Shown: positions 43,896 through 55,112, counted from the stretch's first letter. The stretch is 64,000 nt of DNA from Pseudomonas sp. URIL14HWK12:I12 (GCF_003097135.1 NZ_QEQL01000004.1:1-64000); one strand, 5' to 3'. Notes: generated by a model not told the origin, from the letters alone. Program-made: numbers and translations.

Positions 43896-46112
43896 TCAGG
43901 CAGGCTTGAGCACCAGCACTGCCAGCGGAGGAAGCGTAAGGCTCAGGGAGTAAGCCTGCCCGTGGCTGGCTTGCTCTTGCGTCGCAACTGCTCCACCGTT
44001 GCCCACGTTTCCACCTGCATAAACCAGGGCATCACTGTTGATCAGCTCGCTCCATTGCCCAGCAAACGGTACGCCGATCTGGTAACTCTCACGCACTTCA
44101 GGTGTGAAGTTCGCCACCACTAGCAAGGGCTCACCTTCCTTGCTCCAGCGCAGGAAGGCATAGACGCTGTTGGCCGCGTCGTCGCCGATCAGCCATTGGA
44201 AGCCCTGGGGCTTGCAATCTTGATCGTGCAAGGCCGGTTGGTCGCGGTAGAGCCGGTTGAGGTCGGCCACCAGCGTTTGCACACCTTGGTGCTCGGTGTA
44301 CTGGGTCAGGTACCAGTCGATCTGGCTGTCATGGTTCCATTCGCGCCACTGGCCGATCTCGCAACCCATGAACAGCAGCTTTTTGCCCGGGTGCGCCCAC
44401 ATGAACGTCAGGTAAGCCCGCAGGTTGGCGAATTTCTGCCACCGGTCACCTGGCATCTTGTCGATCAAGGCTTTTTTGCCGTGCACTACCTCATCATGCG
44501 AAATCGGCAGCACAAAGTGCTCCGAATAGGCATACACCAAGCCGAAGCTCAGCTCATTGTGGTGATGCTTGCGGTGGATGGGGTCATTCTGAATGTAGTG
44601 CAAGGTGTCATGCATCCACCCCATGTTCCACTTGTAGGAGAAGCCCAGCCCCCCCTGCTCGGTGGGTTGGCTTACGCCTGGCCAGGCAGTGGACTCTTCA
44701 GCGATCACCAAAGCACCCGGCGCCTCATGTCGCACCACTTCGTTGAGGTGACGAAGGAAATCGATCGACTCGATATTTTCTCGCCCCCCATAGCGGTTCG
44801 GGATCCACTCACCGGCTTTGCGCGAATAGTCCCGATAGAGCATTGACGCCACCGCATCCACGCGCAGCCCATCGACATGAAAGTGGCGCAGCCAATGCAG
44901 CGCCGAGGCAATCATGAAGCCATGCACTTCCGTGCGGCCCAGGTTGTAGATCAGTGTGTCCCAATCCTGATGAAAGCCCTCGAGCGGGTTGTCGTACTCG
45001 TAGAGCGCAGTGCCATCGAAACGGGCCAGGCCATGTTCATCGGTCGGGAAGTGCGCAGGCACCCAATCCAGGATCACCCCGATCCCAGCCTGGTGGCAGC
45101 GGTCGACGAACCCCGCAAAGTCCTGAGGAGAGCCGTAGCGCGCAGAGGGGGCGAATTGAGAGAGCAGCTGGTAGCCCCAGGAGCCACCGAACGGGTGCTC
45201 CATGATCGGCAACAATTCAATATGGGTGAAACCCATCTTCTGGATGTAGGGGATCAGCCGGTCAGCCAGCTCATGCCAGTTGTACAGCCTGGCAACCTCA
45301 CCGGCCTCGTTGAGTTCGACCTCCCACGAGCCTGCATGCAATTCATAGATGGACAAAGGCTTGCTGGTATCGGTGGTGTTGCGCTGTTCCATCCACGCAT
45401 GGTCGTTCCAGGCGTAATCCAGAGGCGGAGCAACCTTGGAAGCGGTTGAAGGTGGTAACTCCGTGGCCAGTGCCATGGGGTCCGCTTTCAGCGGCAAAAT
45501 GCCATGCTGACCCAGTATTTCGTACTTGTACGCCTCGCCCGCTTCGACACCGGGAATGAAGATCTCCCACACCCCCGACGGCTGGCGCAAACGCATCGGG
45601 TGCCGGCGGCCATCCCAGCCGTTGAAGGCGCCTACCACCGAGACGCGGCGCGCGTTCGGTGCCCAAACGCTGAAACGAACACCCTTGACCCCACCCACCT
45701 CCATCAACTGCGCCCCCAGGGCGCTGCTGAGGTTTCGGTGATTGCCTTCGGCGAACAGGTACAGGTCCATTTCGCCCAGTTGTTCACCAAAGCTGTACGG
45801 GTCAGCGGTCACCTGAACGCCACCGGCCCAGTGGATGCGCAGGCGGTAACCCTCCTCGCCTGCTACCTGTGCCGCGAAAAACCCTGGCACGCGGTGCTGC
45901 TCGAGCTCGGCACGCACATTGTCGTCTTCCCAGCCCAGAGCCTCGACTCGCAGTGCGTTCGGAAGGTAGGCCCGGATGAAGCGACCGCCCTGGCCGTCAC
46001 CATGGGCGCCGAGGACGGCAAAAGGGTTACCGTGCTCGGCGCGCACCAGCGCCTCGATTTCAGCCTGCTCCGGAAAGAGTCCGGGGCGTGAGTCATGTGG
46101 CGCGTGTTGCAT
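43896..46112 (-). CDS. glgB: 1,4-alpha-glucan branching enzyme GlgB (GH13)
   Basis: A 738-residue enzyme that cuts alpha-1,4 chains and re-attaches them through alpha-1,6 bonds. Two CBM48-type N-terminal domains precede the barrel ([36 protein letters not shown]). Catalytic motifs are [31 protein letters not shown] (nucleophile Asp), [13 protein letters not shown] (acid Glu) and [12 protein letters not shown]. The start at 46112 (MQHAPHD) follows AGGGAG inside the end of treS; the open frame reaches 46175. It is third in the glgE-treS-glgB operon, 14 bases after treS. Confidence 0.93.
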   Translation of the reverse strand: MQHAPHDSRPGLFPEQAEIEALVRAEHGNPFAVLGAHGDGQGGRFIRAYLPNALRVEALGWEDDNVRAELEQHRVPGFFAAQVAGEEGYRLRIHWAGGVQVTADPYSFGEQLGEMDLYLFAEGNHRNLSSALGAQLMEVGGVKGVRFSVWAPNARRVSVVGAFNGWDGRRHPMRLRQPSGVWEIFIPGVEAGEAYKYEILGQHGILPLKADPMALATELPPSTASKVAPPLDYAWNDHAWMEQRNTTDTSKPLSIYELHAGSWEVELNEAGEVARLYNWHELADRLIPYIQKMGFTHIELLPIMEHPFGGSWGYQLLSQFAPSARYGSPQDFAGFVDRCHQAGIGVILDWVPAHFPTDEHGLARFDGTALYEYDNPLEGFHQDWDTLIYNLGRTEVHGFMIASALHWLRHFHVDGLRVDAVASMLYRDYSRKAGEWIPNRYGGRENIESIDFLRHLNEVVRHEAPGALVIAEESTAWPGVSQPTEQGGLGFSYKWNMGWMHDTLHYIQNDPIHRKHHHNELSFGLVYAYSEHFVLPISHDEVVHGKKALIDKMPGDRWQKFANLRAYLTFMWAHPGKKLLFMGCEIGQWREWNHDSQIDWYLTQYTEHQGVQTLVADLNRLYRDQPALHDQDCKPQGFQWLIGDDAANSVYAFLRWSKEGEPLLVVANFTPEVRESYQIGVPFAGQWSELINSDALVYAGGNVGNGGAVATQEQASHGQAYSLSLTLPPLAVLVLKPA

Positions 46113-46126
46113 CGTACATCTCCCTG

Positions 46127-49100
46127 TCAGGCTTCGAGCAGGCCGGCGAGCCCTTGCAGGGGCACGGCCAACCATCCCGGCCGATTTTCGGCTTCATAGG
46201 CAATTTCGTAAGCGGCTTTTTCAAGGCTGAACAAGGTGCAGGCCGCCTGCGCGCCTTGGGCATCAACCCAGGCGTGCGGTACCGCGGCGGTAGCCTCTTC
46301 ATAAGCGGCCAGGAAAGCCTCCGTGGAGCGGGTGTAGTAATCTGCTGCAACGCGCTGGCGCGCCTCGCGCACACCGTCTGTGGCGTGCACCGAAGGGGCA
46401 TTGCGTACCGCCATGGCCGCGGCATAGTCGAAGGAGCGAAGCACGCCGCTCACATCTTTGTAGGGGCTGTATTTGCCGCGCCGCTCTTCAAGTGGCCGGG
46501 CCGGCTCGCCCTCGAAGTCGATCAGGTAGGCGTCGCCTTGAACCACTAGAATCTGGCCCAGGTGCAGGTCCCCGTGAACGCGCATGATCAACCCACCCTG
46601 GGCTTTTTCGGCCAACAGGCGCACGCGGTCGAGCAATGCGTCACGCTGGGCAAGCACTGTGGCCACGAGAGGGCGAACGTCATCAGCGAGAGCATCCTTG
46701 TTCTGGTCTATAAGCTTTAGCGCACGTTCGACCTGCGCGCATACGCTTTGGGTCCATTGTTCAGCATCTTTTTTCGTACTGGCGCGCGCGGCGAAGGCGG
46801 CGTCGTCTGTGGACGCTGCCAGCGCCACGTGCATTTCGCCCAGCCGCCGGCCCAGCAAGCCGGCGAATGCCTCCAACTCTGCCAGCGCATCGTAATGGGC
46901 GTCCTGGCCGGATTGTGCCTGCTCCAGCGCGTCGCGAGCGGCACGCTCAAGGTTGTTCTGGGTCCATTGCCAGGCGTCGCCCTGATTGTCGAGATAGCCT
47001 TGGGCAATCATCAGCAGGTGCGGCGTGCCGTCCTCGGCGACCCGGCTGACCGACCCCAGCAATGGTGAGATATTCGCATAACCCGCTGCGGTCAGAAATG
47101 CGCCCATTTCAAGCTCCGGGTGAACGCCGGCGCTGACCTTGCGGATCATCTTCAACACCATAGCCGCGCCGATGACCACTGAGCTGTTGGATTGTTCGGC
47201 ACTGAGGTAGCGGACTTCCGGCGCCTCGCCCAGCGCTAGGCTGGAGAGGTGCTCAGTGCCGCTGAAATGCAGCTGGCCTTCTTCGCAAGGCAGCACGGTA
47301 CCTTGCGCCAGCCCCTGCACAACGGCGTGAATGAAGCTCTCCAGCACAAACCCGTCGGTGATCAAACCCACCTGGCGGCCCCGCCGTACTCGCGCCAAGG
47401 CCAGCTGCTGAGGTAAGGCCGTATTGATGTGCTCTTCCGGCAATAGGCCGAAGGGAAATTGGTAGCGGCTAACCTGCTCGCCCTGAACCACTTCGATCTC
47501 ACTGAGCAGCGCCGGGTATGGCAAGGCAGAGAAGCGGGCGCCATAGACGATTCGCACCTGATCGACGGGCAGGTCCTTGCCACCAAACCACCGCCGCTTG
47601 GGCAGGTACTGGCGCAAGGCGATATCTTCCAGCGTCTGGCGGCTGGGCGCCTCAAGTAGCTCCTCAAGCCGCTTCTTGAGTACCAATGTCGCAAATTCAG
47701 GGAGCGGCTCAGCCGCTTCGACGTGCCAACTGGGCATTTGATTCTCCGGGGCGAGCAGAAACCAGTAGAAAGCGTAAGGGGGCAAAGTCAATAGAAAGGG
47801 CAACTGGCCGATCGGCGGGAAGGCGCTGCCGCCAAGCATCTCTACCGGTACGCGGCCGGAGAAAGCGCTGAGTTCCAGCTCTGCGGCCTGCGCCGCTCGC
47901 GACAGGTTGGCAACGCAGAGGATCGTCTCGGCATGGCCCTGTTCGTCGATGTACTCGCGGGTATAAGCCAGAATCCGCCGATTGCTCGGCGCCAGCATCC
48001 GCAGGGTTCCACGCCCGAACGCCTTCTGCTGCCTGCGCACTGCCAGCATGCGCCGGGTCCAGTTGAGCAGCGAATGGGGGTCGCGGTCCTGGCTCTCGAC
48101 ATTGACAGAAGCGTAGCCATACAACGAGTCCTGTATAGGTGGAAGCACCAACTGGGCGGGGTCCGCCCGAGAGAACCCGCCATTGCGGTCAATGGACCAC
48201 TGCATGGGCGTACGCACGCCATCGCGGTCACCCAGAAAAATATTGTCGCCCATGCCGATCTCGTCACCGTAGTACAAGGTCGGCGTGCCGGGCATCGACA
48301 ACAACAGGCTGTTGAGTAGCTCAACGCGCCGGCGATCACGCTCCAGCAAGGGCGCCAGGCGCCTGCGGATCCCCAGATTGATGCGCGCACGCCGATCGGC
48401 GGCGTAGTAATCCCAGAGGTAGTCGCGTTCCCGGTCCGTGACCATCTCCAACGTCAACTCATCATGGTTGCGCAGGAAGATTGCCCACTGGCACTTGGGT
48501 GGAATGTCAGGGGTCTGGCGCAGAATATCGGTAATCGGAAAACGGTCCTCCTGAGCGATGGCCATGTACATGCGCGGCATCAGCGGAAAATGAAACGCCA
48601 TGTGGCATTCGTCCCCCTCGCCATCGCCGAAATACTGCTGGGTATCCTCCGGCCACTGATTGGCTTCGGCCAGCAGCATGCGATCAGGATAATTGGCATC
48701 GATTTCCGCACGGATCTGCTTGAGCACCGCGTGGGTTTCCGGCAGGTTTTCGTTGTTGGTCCCGTCACGCTCGACCAGATACGGAATCGCATCCAGGCGC
48801 AGGCCATCGACGCCCATGTCCAGCCAGTAGCGCATCACCCCGATCACCGCTTTCATCACCTGCGGGTTGTCGAAGTTCAGGTCAGGCTGGTGGGAATAAA
48901 ACCTGTGCCAGAAGTACTGCCCCGCCACCGGGTCCCAGGTCCAGTTGGACTTTTCGGTGTCCAAGAAAATGATACGGGTGCCGTCGTATTTGTGATCGTC
49001 GTCGGACCACACATAGAAATCCCGCGCCTTGCTACCTTTTTTCGCCCGGCGTGCACGCTGGAACCACGGGTGCTGGTCGGAGGTGTGGTTGATGACCAGC

Positions 49101-49426
49101 TCGCAGATCACCCGCAGCCCCCGCTTATGCGCCTCGGCGATGAGCCGCCGGGCATCGGCCAGCGTGCCGTAGTCCGGGTGTACGGCTTTGTATTCAGCGA
49201 TGTCGTAACCGTCGTCGCGCCGTGGCGACGGGAAGAATGGCAGTAGCCACAGGGTGTTGACGCCGAGGCCGGCAATGTAGTCCAGCTTGGCGATCAGCCC
49301 GGGAAAGTCGCCGATGCCGTCGTTGTTGGCATCGAAAAACGACTTGACGTGCACTTGGTAGATCACCGCGTCCTTGTACCAGAGCGGGTCGTTCAAAAAC
49401 GCAGTCGTGCGGGGCTTCTTCGCCAT
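46127..49426 (-). CDS. treS: Trehalose synthase fused to maltokinase (TreS-Pep2)
   Basis: This 1099-residue bifunctional enzyme interconverts trehalose and maltose and then phosphorylates maltose to maltose-1-phosphate. Residues 1-550 are the GH13 TreS part: [47 protein letters not shown] and [13 protein letters not shown]. The C-terminal 450 residues are the maltokinase (Pep2/Mak), with [17 protein letters not shown] text at its start ([15 protein letters not shown]) and the kinase loop [26 protein letters not shown] (HGDLH and DFEGEP). In mycobacteria the two activities are separate proteins. Its ATG follows the glgE stop by one base, so the products are probably made together. Confidence 0.94.
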   Translation of the reverse strand: MAKKPRTTAFLNDPLWYKDAVIYQVHVKSFFDANNDGIGDFPGLIAKLDYIAGLGVNTLWLLPFFPSPRRDDGYDIAEYKAVHPDYGTLADARRLIAEAHKRGLRVICELVINHTSDQHPWFQRARRAKKGSKARDFYVWSDDDHKYDGTRIIFLDTEKSNWTWDPVAGQYFWHRFYSHQPDLNFDNPQVMKAVIGVMRYWLDMGVDGLRLDAIPYLVERDGTNNENLPETHAVLKQIRAEIDANYPDRMLLAEANQWPEDTQQYFGDGEGDECHMAFHFPLMPRMYMAIAQEDRFPITDILRQTPDIPPKCQWAIFLRNHDELTLEMVTDRERDYLWDYYAADRRARINLGIRRRLAPLLERDRRRVELLNSLLLSMPGTPTLYYGDEIGMGDNIFLGDRDGVRTPMQWSIDRNGGFSRADPAQLVLPPIQDSLYGYASVNVESQDRDPHSLLNWTRRMLAVRRQQKAFGRGTLRMLAPSNRRILAYTREYIDEQGHAETILCVANLSRAAQAAELELSAFSGRVPVEMLGGSAFPPIGQLPFLLTLPPYAFYWFLLAPENQMPSWHVEAAEPLPEFATLVLKKRLEELLEAPSRQTLEDIALRQYLPKRRWFGGKDLPVDQVRIVYGARFSALPYPALLSEIEVVQGEQVSRYQFPFGLLPEEHINTALPQQLALARVRRGRQVGLITDGFVLESFIHAVVQGLAQGTVLPCEEGQLHFSGTEHLSSLALGEAPEVRYLSAEQSNSSVVIGAAMVLKMIRKVSAGVHPELEMGAFLTAAGYANISPLLGSVSRVAEDGTPHLLMIAQGYLDNQGDAWQWTQNNLERAARDALEQAQSGQDAHYDALAELEAFAGLLGRRLGEMHVALAASTDDAAFAARASTKKDAEQWTQSVCAQVERALKLIDQNKDALADDVRPLVATVLAQRDALLDRVRLLAEKAQGGLIMRVHGDLHLGQILVVQGDAYLIDFEGEPARPLEERRGKYSPYKDVSGVLRSFDYAAAMAVRNAPSVHATDGVREARQRVAADYYTRSTEAFLAAYEEATAAVPHAWVDAQGAQAACTLFSLEKAAYEIAYEAENRPGWLAVPLQGLAGLLEA

Positions 49427-49427
49427 C

Positions 49428-51464
49428 TCAGCGGCCTATCTCGGGGGCTGCAGTAATGCGCCAGATGCCGAACGGCAGGTGCCAGGGCTCGATGCGCATG
49501 AATTGGGTTTTGCCGTACCAGGTCCAGGTGTGGCCGTTCATCAGGTCCTCGCCATGGGTGGCTGCGTCGTCAGCCAGGCCCAGCTCCCACAGCGGCAGCT
49601 CGAAGTGAGCTTCCTGAGCGTTGTGAGGGTCGAGGCTGACTGCTACCAGAATGTAGTTACTGCGGTCAGGTGTGCGCTTGGCGAAATACAGGATCTGGTC
49701 GTTCCAGCACGGTAGCGCGGTGAACCCGAGATGCGTCTGCAATGCCGGGTTTTGCCGGCGAATGCGGTTGAGTTGTGCGATCTCGGCGATGATATTGCCG
49801 GGCTGGGTGAAATCGCGCGGGCGGATTTCGTATTTCTCCGAATCCAGGTATTCCTCTTTGCCTGGCACTGCGGCCGACTCGCAGAGTTCGAAGCCTGAAT
49901 ACATACCCCAGAGCCCTGAGCCCATGGTCGCCAGCGCTGCACGCAGCAGAAAGCCCGGGCGCCCGGATTCGTGCAGGAAGTAGGGGTTGATGTCCGGCGT
50001 GTTGACGAAGAAATTCGGTCGGTAACAGTGAGCCAGCGGCGGCTCGTTCAGCTCGGCGAAATACTGGCTGAGCTCGGCCTTGGTATTGCGCCAAGTGAAG
50101 TAAGTGTAGCTCTGGCTATAACCCACCTTGCCCAGGCGCGCCATCATTGCAGGCTTGGTGAACGCCTCTGCGAGAAACATCACCTCAGGCGCCTGCGTGC
50201 GAATGTCGTCGATCAGCCACTGCCAGAACGGCAAGGGCTTGGTATGAGGGTTGTCGACGCGGAAGATCTTCACGCCTTCCTGTACCCAGCCCCAGACTAC
50301 GTCGCGCAAGGCCAGCCACAGGCTTGGCACCGCATCGGCGGCGTAGAAGTCGACGTTGACGATGTCCTGGTATTTCTTCGGCGGGTTTTCGGCGTAGCGG
50401 ATGGTGCCGTCCGGGCGCCAGGAGAACCAACCCGGATGCTCCTTGAGCCAGAGGTGGTCCTGCGAACATTGGATGGCAAAATCCAGGGCAATCTCCAAAC
50501 CATGCTCAGCCGCCGCCTTGACCAGCCGCCGGAAATCCTCGCGAGTGCCCAACTGCGGATGAATCGCTTCATGGCCGCCGTCGGCACTGCCAATGGCATA
50601 TGGGCTGCCCACATCGTCGGGCCCGGCGGTGAGGGAGTTGTTCGGCCCCTTGCGGTGAGCACGGCCAATGGGATGGATGGGTGGGAAATACAGCACATCG
50701 AAGCCCATGTCACGGATCATCGGCAACCGTGCATGCACGTCATTGAAGGTGCCGTGACGGGCCTTGTCGTCAGTGATCGATCGCGGAAACAGCTCATACC
50801 AACTGGCGAACTCGGCCAGCGAGCGCTCGACCTCCAACGGGTACTCAGGGCTCTTGGATAAAAACGGGCGATGGTCGGCCAACGCCATGAGCGCGCGCGT
50901 GTCGCTACCCAGCAGAAGCGCAACTTTCTCATCCACGCCAAGGGACGCCAGCCTGTCGTGCAGTTCGCGTAATTGCTGGCGCAGGTTGCCTTCGCCGCGC
51001 TCTTGCGCCCCCTGAAGCATGAGCCGCCCTTCTTCGAGCTCCAGCTCCACGTTCACGCCGGCAGCGTACTTTTTCTCCAACTCATAGCGGTAGGTGGCGA
51101 ACTCGTCTTTCCAAGCCTCTACACAGAACAGATAGCGGCCTACCTCTTCAGGCGTGAAGCGGGCTTGCCAACTGTCGTTACCCAACTCCTGCATCGATAC
51201 GCTGTGCCAAGCCTCGCTGCCCGCGCGCCGCCAACGCAGGACCACCGCCAGCTTGTCATGGCCGTCGGCAAAGACCTTGGCATCGACCGTCTCGGTCCGC
51301 CCAGCCAAGCCTTTGACTGCAAAAGCGCCAGCTTCCAATACCGGGCTCACCGCCTCGATGGCGATGCGCGGCAGCAACAGCGCCTGTGACAGGCTCAGGG
51401 GGCTGTCATGGCCGTGGCTGTGCGCGGCTACCGGGCCTTGCTCAAAGGGCTGATCTGCTGCCAT
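49428..51464 (-). CDS. glgE: Maltose-1-phosphate maltosyltransferase GlgE (GH13)
   Basis: A 678-residue enzyme that transfers maltose from maltose-1-phosphate to growing alpha-1,4-glucan. Family motifs are seen in order: FPPIHPIGRAHRKGPNNSL, DFAIQCSQDHLWLKEHP, FRVDNPHTKPLPFWQW (nucleophile Asp), MFLAEAFTKPAMM (acid Glu) and FFVNTPDINPYFL. The N-terminal beta domain (about 25-125) contributes to dimerisation in known structures. It is the first gene of the reverse-strand operon and supplies the main, ADP-glucose-independent route to glucan here, together with TreS/maltokinase and GlgB. Confidence 0.94.
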   Translation of the reverse strand: MAADQPFEQGPVAAHSHGHDSPLSLSQALLLPRIAIEAVSPVLEAGAFAVKGLAGRTETVDAKVFADGHDKLAVVLRWRRAGSEAWHSVSMQELGNDSWQARFTPEEVGRYLFCVEAWKDEFATYRYELEKKYAAGVNVELELEEGRLMLQGAQERGEGNLRQQLRELHDRLASLGVDEKVALLLGSDTRALMALADHRPFLSKSPEYPLEVERSLAEFASWYELFPRSITDDKARHGTFNDVHARLPMIRDMGFDVLYFPPIHPIGRAHRKGPNNSLTAGPDDVGSPYAIGSADGGHEAIHPQLGTREDFRRLVKAAAEHGLEIALDFAIQCSQDHLWLKEHPGWFSWRPDGTIRYAENPPKKYQDIVNVDFYAADAVPSLWLALRDVVWGWVQEGVKIFRVDNPHTKPLPFWQWLIDDIRTQAPEVMFLAEAFTKPAMMARLGKVGYSQSYTYFTWRNTKAELSQYFAELNEPPLAHCYRPNFFVNTPDINPYFLHESGRPGFLLRAALATMGSGLWGMYSGFELCESAAVPGKEEYLDSEKYEIRPRDFTQPGNIIAEIAQLNRIRRQNPALQTHLGFTALPCWNDQILYFAKRTPDRSNYILVAVSLDPHNAQEAHFELPLWELGLADDAATHGEDLMNGHTWTWYGKTQFMRIEPWHLPFGIWRITAAPEIGR

Positions 51465-51617
51465 GGGTTTGGGCTCCTTGCGCCGGCGGGCGCGCTATTG
51501 AAGGGTCTCTGGGTTCGAAGGCGGGGTTGCAATGAAAGTTCAGCGGGATCGTTGCGCACTGAGTGTGGTCCACCGTCAGGCAACTTGCCGCCTTAACCGA
51601 ACGAGGAGCCTGTAGCC

Positions 51618-51791
51618 ATGACTCTCCCCACCCCCGCCAAGACCCCCGACCCGAATATCGACGACCCGAATCTTCCGCCGCCGGCTCCCGAACAGGACCC
51701 AGACCCGGTAGCGCCGCCACCGGTCAGCCCACCGGTGGGCGACCCGCCGAGCGCGGAGCCCCCCTACCAGGACCCCACAAGCCGGAACTGA
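51618..51791 (+). CDS. Tiny proline-rich protein, 57 residues
   Basis: An open frame of 57 codons reading MTLPTPAKTPDPNIDD and continuing with Pro-Pro-Pro, Asp-Pro and Glu-Pro clusters to a Ser-Arg-Asn end. About 23 of the residues are proline and the rest mostly Asp, Glu, Ala and Val, so it should be unfolded and acidic. ACGAGGAGCC lies about eight bases before the ATG, a strong ribosome binding site. It is divergent from glgE across about 150 bases, which probably hold promoters for both. Similar small proline-rich proteins occur in Pseudomonas genomes, but no function is known to me. Confidence 0.6.
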   Translation: MTLPTPAKTPDPNIDDPNLPPPAPEQDPDPVAPPPVSPPVGDPPSAEPPYQDPTSRN

Positions 51792-51923
51792 CCGGATCAG
51801 CTACGCTCTGGGCATGGCAAAAATGCAGCCCAAGCCTGCGCGAGTGCCCGTTGCCCGCGCAGGGATGCGCTGGCAGCATGCCCCCGCTGGTTGGCATGAA
51901 CCGCACCTGGAGTGGCGCTCACG

Positions 51924-53012
51924 ATGACTGTAAACGCAATGAATGCACTGCCCACGTGTACCGGTCTCGATCCGCATGTGGTGGCACAGGTCAGCAATCA
52001 CATCGGTTTCCTGACACTGAACCGCCCTGCCGGGCTGAACGCCCTGACCCTGGACATGGTACGTCGGCTCACCACTGCCCTTCAGCGCTGGGCTCAGGAC
52101 GACGCTGTATACGCAGTGGTCCTGCGCGGCAGCGGCGAAAAGGCATTTTGCGCAGGCGGCGACGTTCGTGCGCTGTACGACAGCTACCTCGGCGGCCACG
52201 GCCTGCACGAGGCGTTCTTTACCGAAGAATATGCATTGGACTTGTTGCTGCACCAGTATCGCAAACCCTTGTTGGCCGTGATCGACGGCTATTGCTTGGG
52301 CGGCGGAATGGGCCTGGCGCAGGCCTGTGAATTACGCGTAGTGACCGAGCACGGCCAATTGGGCATGCCGGAAACCGCCATCGGCTTTTTCCCCGACGTG
52401 GGAGGTAGTTATTTTCTGTCACGTATACCAGGCGAGCTGGGCACCTACCTGGGCCTGACCGGCCAGCGTGTCGGTGCTGCCGATGCGTTGTACTGCGGGC
52501 TTGCCGACTGGCATGTGCCACGTGTGCGCCTGGCAGAGCTTACTCAACGCCTGGCCGACATTCGCTGGACCGACACCCCCCTCAAGGATTTGCAGAACCT
52601 GCTCGCTCGGCTTGGAACCCAGGCCCTGCCCCAGCCGCCGTTGGCCGAGCTACGCCCAGCCATCGATCATTTCTTCGCCCAGCCCGATGTTGCGGCGATT
52701 CAGCAGCAGTTGCGGCAAGTCAACCTGGGGGCTAGCCGCGACTGGGCATTGGCGACCGCCAACCTGCTTGAGCAGCGTTCGCCGCTAGCCCTGGCGGTGA
52801 CCTTGCAGATGCTGCGGCGTGGGCGCCATGCAAGCCTTGAGGCCTGTTTCGCCCAAGAAACCCATGTAGGCAAGCTGTGGCTAGAGCATGGTGACTTTCT
52901 TGAGGGAGTGCGTGCGCAACTGGTCGACAAAGACAAGCAACCGCATTGGCGCCATTCAAGCCTGGATGAGCTAGCGCCCGCTGATTGGGAAACATTCTTC
53001 GAAGGCCTGTGA
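51924..53012 (+). CDS. 3-hydroxyisobutyryl-CoA hydrolase / enoyl-CoA hydratase-isomerase family
   Basis: A 362-residue crotonase-fold protein of the longer HIBCH class. The oxyanion text KAFCAGGDVRALYDS, the glycine-rich CLGGGMGLAQACELRV and PETAIGFFPDVGGSYFLSR are typical of 3-hydroxyisobutyryl-CoA hydrolase of valine breakdown, as is the extra C-terminal 90 residues. I chose the ATG at 51924; GTG at 51912 is in frame but its ribosome binding site would be too close. It is followed 25 bases later by an acyl-CoA dehydrogenase, a pairing that fits branched-chain amino acid catabolism, by inference. Confidence 0.82.
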   Translation: MTVNAMNALPTCTGLDPHVVAQVSNHIGFLTLNRPAGLNALTLDMVRRLTTALQRWAQDDAVYAVVLRGSGEKAFCAGGDVRALYDSYLGGHGLHEAFFTEEYALDLLLHQYRKPLLAVIDGYCLGGGMGLAQACELRVVTEHGQLGMPETAIGFFPDVGGSYFLSRIPGELGTYLGLTGQRVGAADALYCGLADWHVPRVRLAELTQRLADIRWTDTPLKDLQNLLARLGTQALPQPPLAELRPAIDHFFAQPDVAAIQQQLRQVNLGASRDWALATANLLEQRSPLALAVTLQMLRRGRHASLEACFAQETHVGKLWLEHGDFLEGVRAQLVDKDKQPHWRHSSLDELAPADWETFFEGL

Positions 53013-53037
53013 ACAGGCACGCCACTAGGAGCCGGTG

Positions 53038-54183
53038 ATGCACGATCTTGAACTGTCTGAAGAGCAAGTGATGTTCCGCGACATGGCGCGCGAGTTCGCC
53101 CTGCATGAAGTCGCACCTCGCGCCCGCGCTTGTGAAGCTGCAGGGTGGATAGAGGATGGCCTTGTGCGGCAGATGGGCGAACTGGGACTGTTAGGTATGG
53201 TGGTGCCCGAGCAATGGGGTGGCAGCTACCTCGACTATGTCGCCTATGCCCTGGCAGTGGAAGAAATCTCGGCAGCCGATGGTGCGGTCGGCACCCTGAT
53301 GAGCGTTCACAATTCCGTAGGCTGCGGGCCGATCCTGCAATTTGGCACCCCGGCCCAGCAGGACACCTGGCTGCCGCGCCTGGCCAGCGGCGAAGTGATC
53401 GGTTGCTTTTGCCTGACCGAACCACAAGCGGGGTCCGAAGCGCACAACCTGCGCACTCGTGCCGTGCTCGACGGTGAACACTGGGTGCTCGATGGGGCCA
53501 AGCAGTTCGTCACCAACGGCCAGCGTGCAGGCCTGGCGATCGTGTTCGCCGTCACTGACCCTGCCTTGGGCAAGAAAGGGCTTTCGGCCTTTTTGGTGCC
53601 CACTGACACCGCCGGTTTCGTGGTCGAACGCTGCGAGCACAAAATGGGCATCCGAGCCTCAGACACGTGCGCAATCAGCCTGCAGGCCTGTCGCATTCCG
53701 GCAGGCAACCTGCTCGGCGAGCGCGGTAAAGGCCTCGCCATTGCACTGGCGAACCTGGAAGGCGGGCGCATTGGCATCGCAGCCCAGGCTGTAGGCATAG
53801 CCCGCGCAGCGATGGAAGCAGCGCGCACGTATGCCCTTGAGCGCGAGCAGTTCGGCAAGCCAATCGCCGAACATCAAAGCGTGGCCAATCACCTTGCCGA
53901 CATGCACACCCGCATCAATGCAGCGCGGCTGCTCACCCTGCACGCTGCCCGCCTTCGAACCGCCGGCCTGCCCTGCCTGAGCGAGGCCTCACAGGCGAAG
54001 CTGTTCGCTTCGGAGGCGGCCGAATGGGTCTGTTCCAAAGCCCTTCAGGTTCACGGCGGGTATGGATATCTGGAGGATTACCCGGTCGAGAAGTATTACA
54101 GGGATGCGCGAATCACCCAGATCTATGAAGGCTCAAGCGAGATCCAGCGGATGGTCATCGCCCGAGAGTTAGCAAAGGGATAA
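53038..54183 (+). CDS. Acyl-CoA dehydrogenase
   Basis: This 381-residue FAD enzyme oxidises acyl-CoA to enoyl-CoA. The N-terminal helical domain is followed by [18 protein letters not shown] (flavin contact), [15 protein letters not shown] and the C-terminal [20 protein letters not shown] with [20 protein letters not shown], whose YEGSSE glutamate is the usual catalytic base. AGGAG precedes adjacent GTG and ATG codons at 53035 and 53038; either may be used. Short-chain or branched-chain substrate (isobutyryl-type) is likely from the neighbouring HIBCH-like gene, but not proved. Confidence 0.9.
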   Translation: MHDLELSEEQVMFRDMAREFALHEVAPRARACEAAGWIEDGLVRQMGELGLLGMVVPEQWGGSYLDYVAYALAVEEISAADGAVGTLMSVHNSVGCGPILQFGTPAQQDTWLPRLASGEVIGCFCLTEPQAGSEAHNLRTRAVLDGEHWVLDGAKQFVTNGQRAGLAIVFAVTDPALGKKGLSAFLVPTDTAGFVVERCEHKMGIRASDTCAISLQACRIPAGNLLGERGKGLAIALANLEGGRIGIAAQAVGIARAAMEAARTYALEREQFGKPIAEHQSVANHLADMHTRINAARLLTLHAARLRTAGLPCLSEASQAKLFASEAAEWVCSKALQVHGGYGYLEDYPVEKYYRDARITQIYEGSSEIQRMVIARELAKG

Positions 54184-54289
54184 TCGCAGCAGGGCCCAGG
54201 CTGACCCCGCTGCCCGGCTTGCATGTGCTCTGCCGGGCGGCCGCTATTTCGCAGTTGTCGCCAAGGCCCTGGCAGGCCGGGCGTCACGT

Positions 54290-55075
54290 TCACATGGGCG
54301 CAAGGGGCCCTTCGCTTCGAAGCAATCCGCCAGCCCCGCGTGCGCCGCCCTCGATCCGAAGAGCACACGCCTCCAGCAATGCCCGCAACCGCGCCCTTCC
54401 ACCGTCGATCCTGGCTGCAGGCCCGACGACACTCAGTGCATACAGCCCCTGAGCCGTATCCACCCCCACCGACATCGCACCGACACCGGGCAAGTGCTCT
54501 TCCATATCGCAGGAGAAATTCTCAGCTCGAATAGCCACCAGCTCCACCAACAGTTGCGCCAGGGTGCGGGTATTGGGAGTCAGGCGCTGCATCTTCCCTT
54601 CCAATAACGCGGTCACTGCCGCATCGCTCATACGCGACAAAAGCACCTTGCCCGCAGAAGTGGCATAGATCGACAGGTAGCTGCCGTCCCCTGGCGCCAC
54701 ACGCAGTGTCTGGCGCGACACTACCGATTGCAGAATCAGGATCTCCAGCCCGGCCGCCTGCACCAGCACCACGGTTTCGCCTGTGTCCTGGGCCAACGCC
54801 TCCAGGTGCGGGCGAGTCAGGCTGAGGATGTCCACATGGCTATGGCTTGCCAACCGCATCAGTGCCGGCCCGAGGCGCACCCCTGCCGCGCCTTGCACTT
54901 CCAGCAGTTGTTCCAGGGCCAATGCATCGACCAAGCGCTGCACAGTCGAGCGCGGCAAGTCGATGCGCTTGGCAATCGCCCCAAGGCTCAGGCCTTCGGG
55001 TTGATCCTGCAGGCACCGCAGGATCGCAGCCGCCCTGGAAATCACCTGGATGCCGCCTTTGTGTTGATCGGTCAT
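54290..55075 (-). CDS. IclR-family transcriptional regulator
   Basis: A 261-residue regulator with an N-terminal winged helix-turn-helix (VISRAAAILRCLQDQPEGLS, SLGAIAKRIDLPRSTVQRLV) and a C-terminal IclR effector domain (LAQDTGETVVLVQAAGLEI, YATSAGKVLLSRMSD, ALSVVGPAARI). The start at 55075 (MTDQHKGG) is closest to a GAGCAAG site; the frame opens at 55102. It is divergent from the tripartite efflux operon, with only 69 bases between them, so it probably controls that operon and itself. Confidence 0.88.
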   Translation of the reverse strand: MTDQHKGGIQVISRAAAILRCLQDQPEGLSLGAIAKRIDLPRSTVQRLVDALALEQLLEVQGAAGVRLGPALMRLASHSHVDILSLTRPHLEALAQDTGETVVLVQAAGLEILILQSVVSRQTLRVAPGDGSYLSIYATSAGKVLLSRMSDAAVTALLEGKMQRLTPNTRTLAQLLVELVAIRAENFSCDMEEHLPGVGAMSVGVDTAQGLYALSVVGPAARIDGGRARLRALLEACALRIEGGARGAGGLLRSEGPLAPM

Positions 55076-55101
55076 GGCTTGCTCGTCTGTACCATCTGGC
55101 A

Positions 55102-55112
55102 ATACACTGTAT
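55102..55112. promoter_or_regulatory. Candidate operator palindrome in IclR/efflux intergenic region
   Basis: ATACACTGTAT is an exact 11-base palindrome (ATACA-C-TGTAT) placed between the two divergent genes. It is a plausible binding half for the IclR regulator, but that assignment rests on position alone. Confidence 0.35.
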
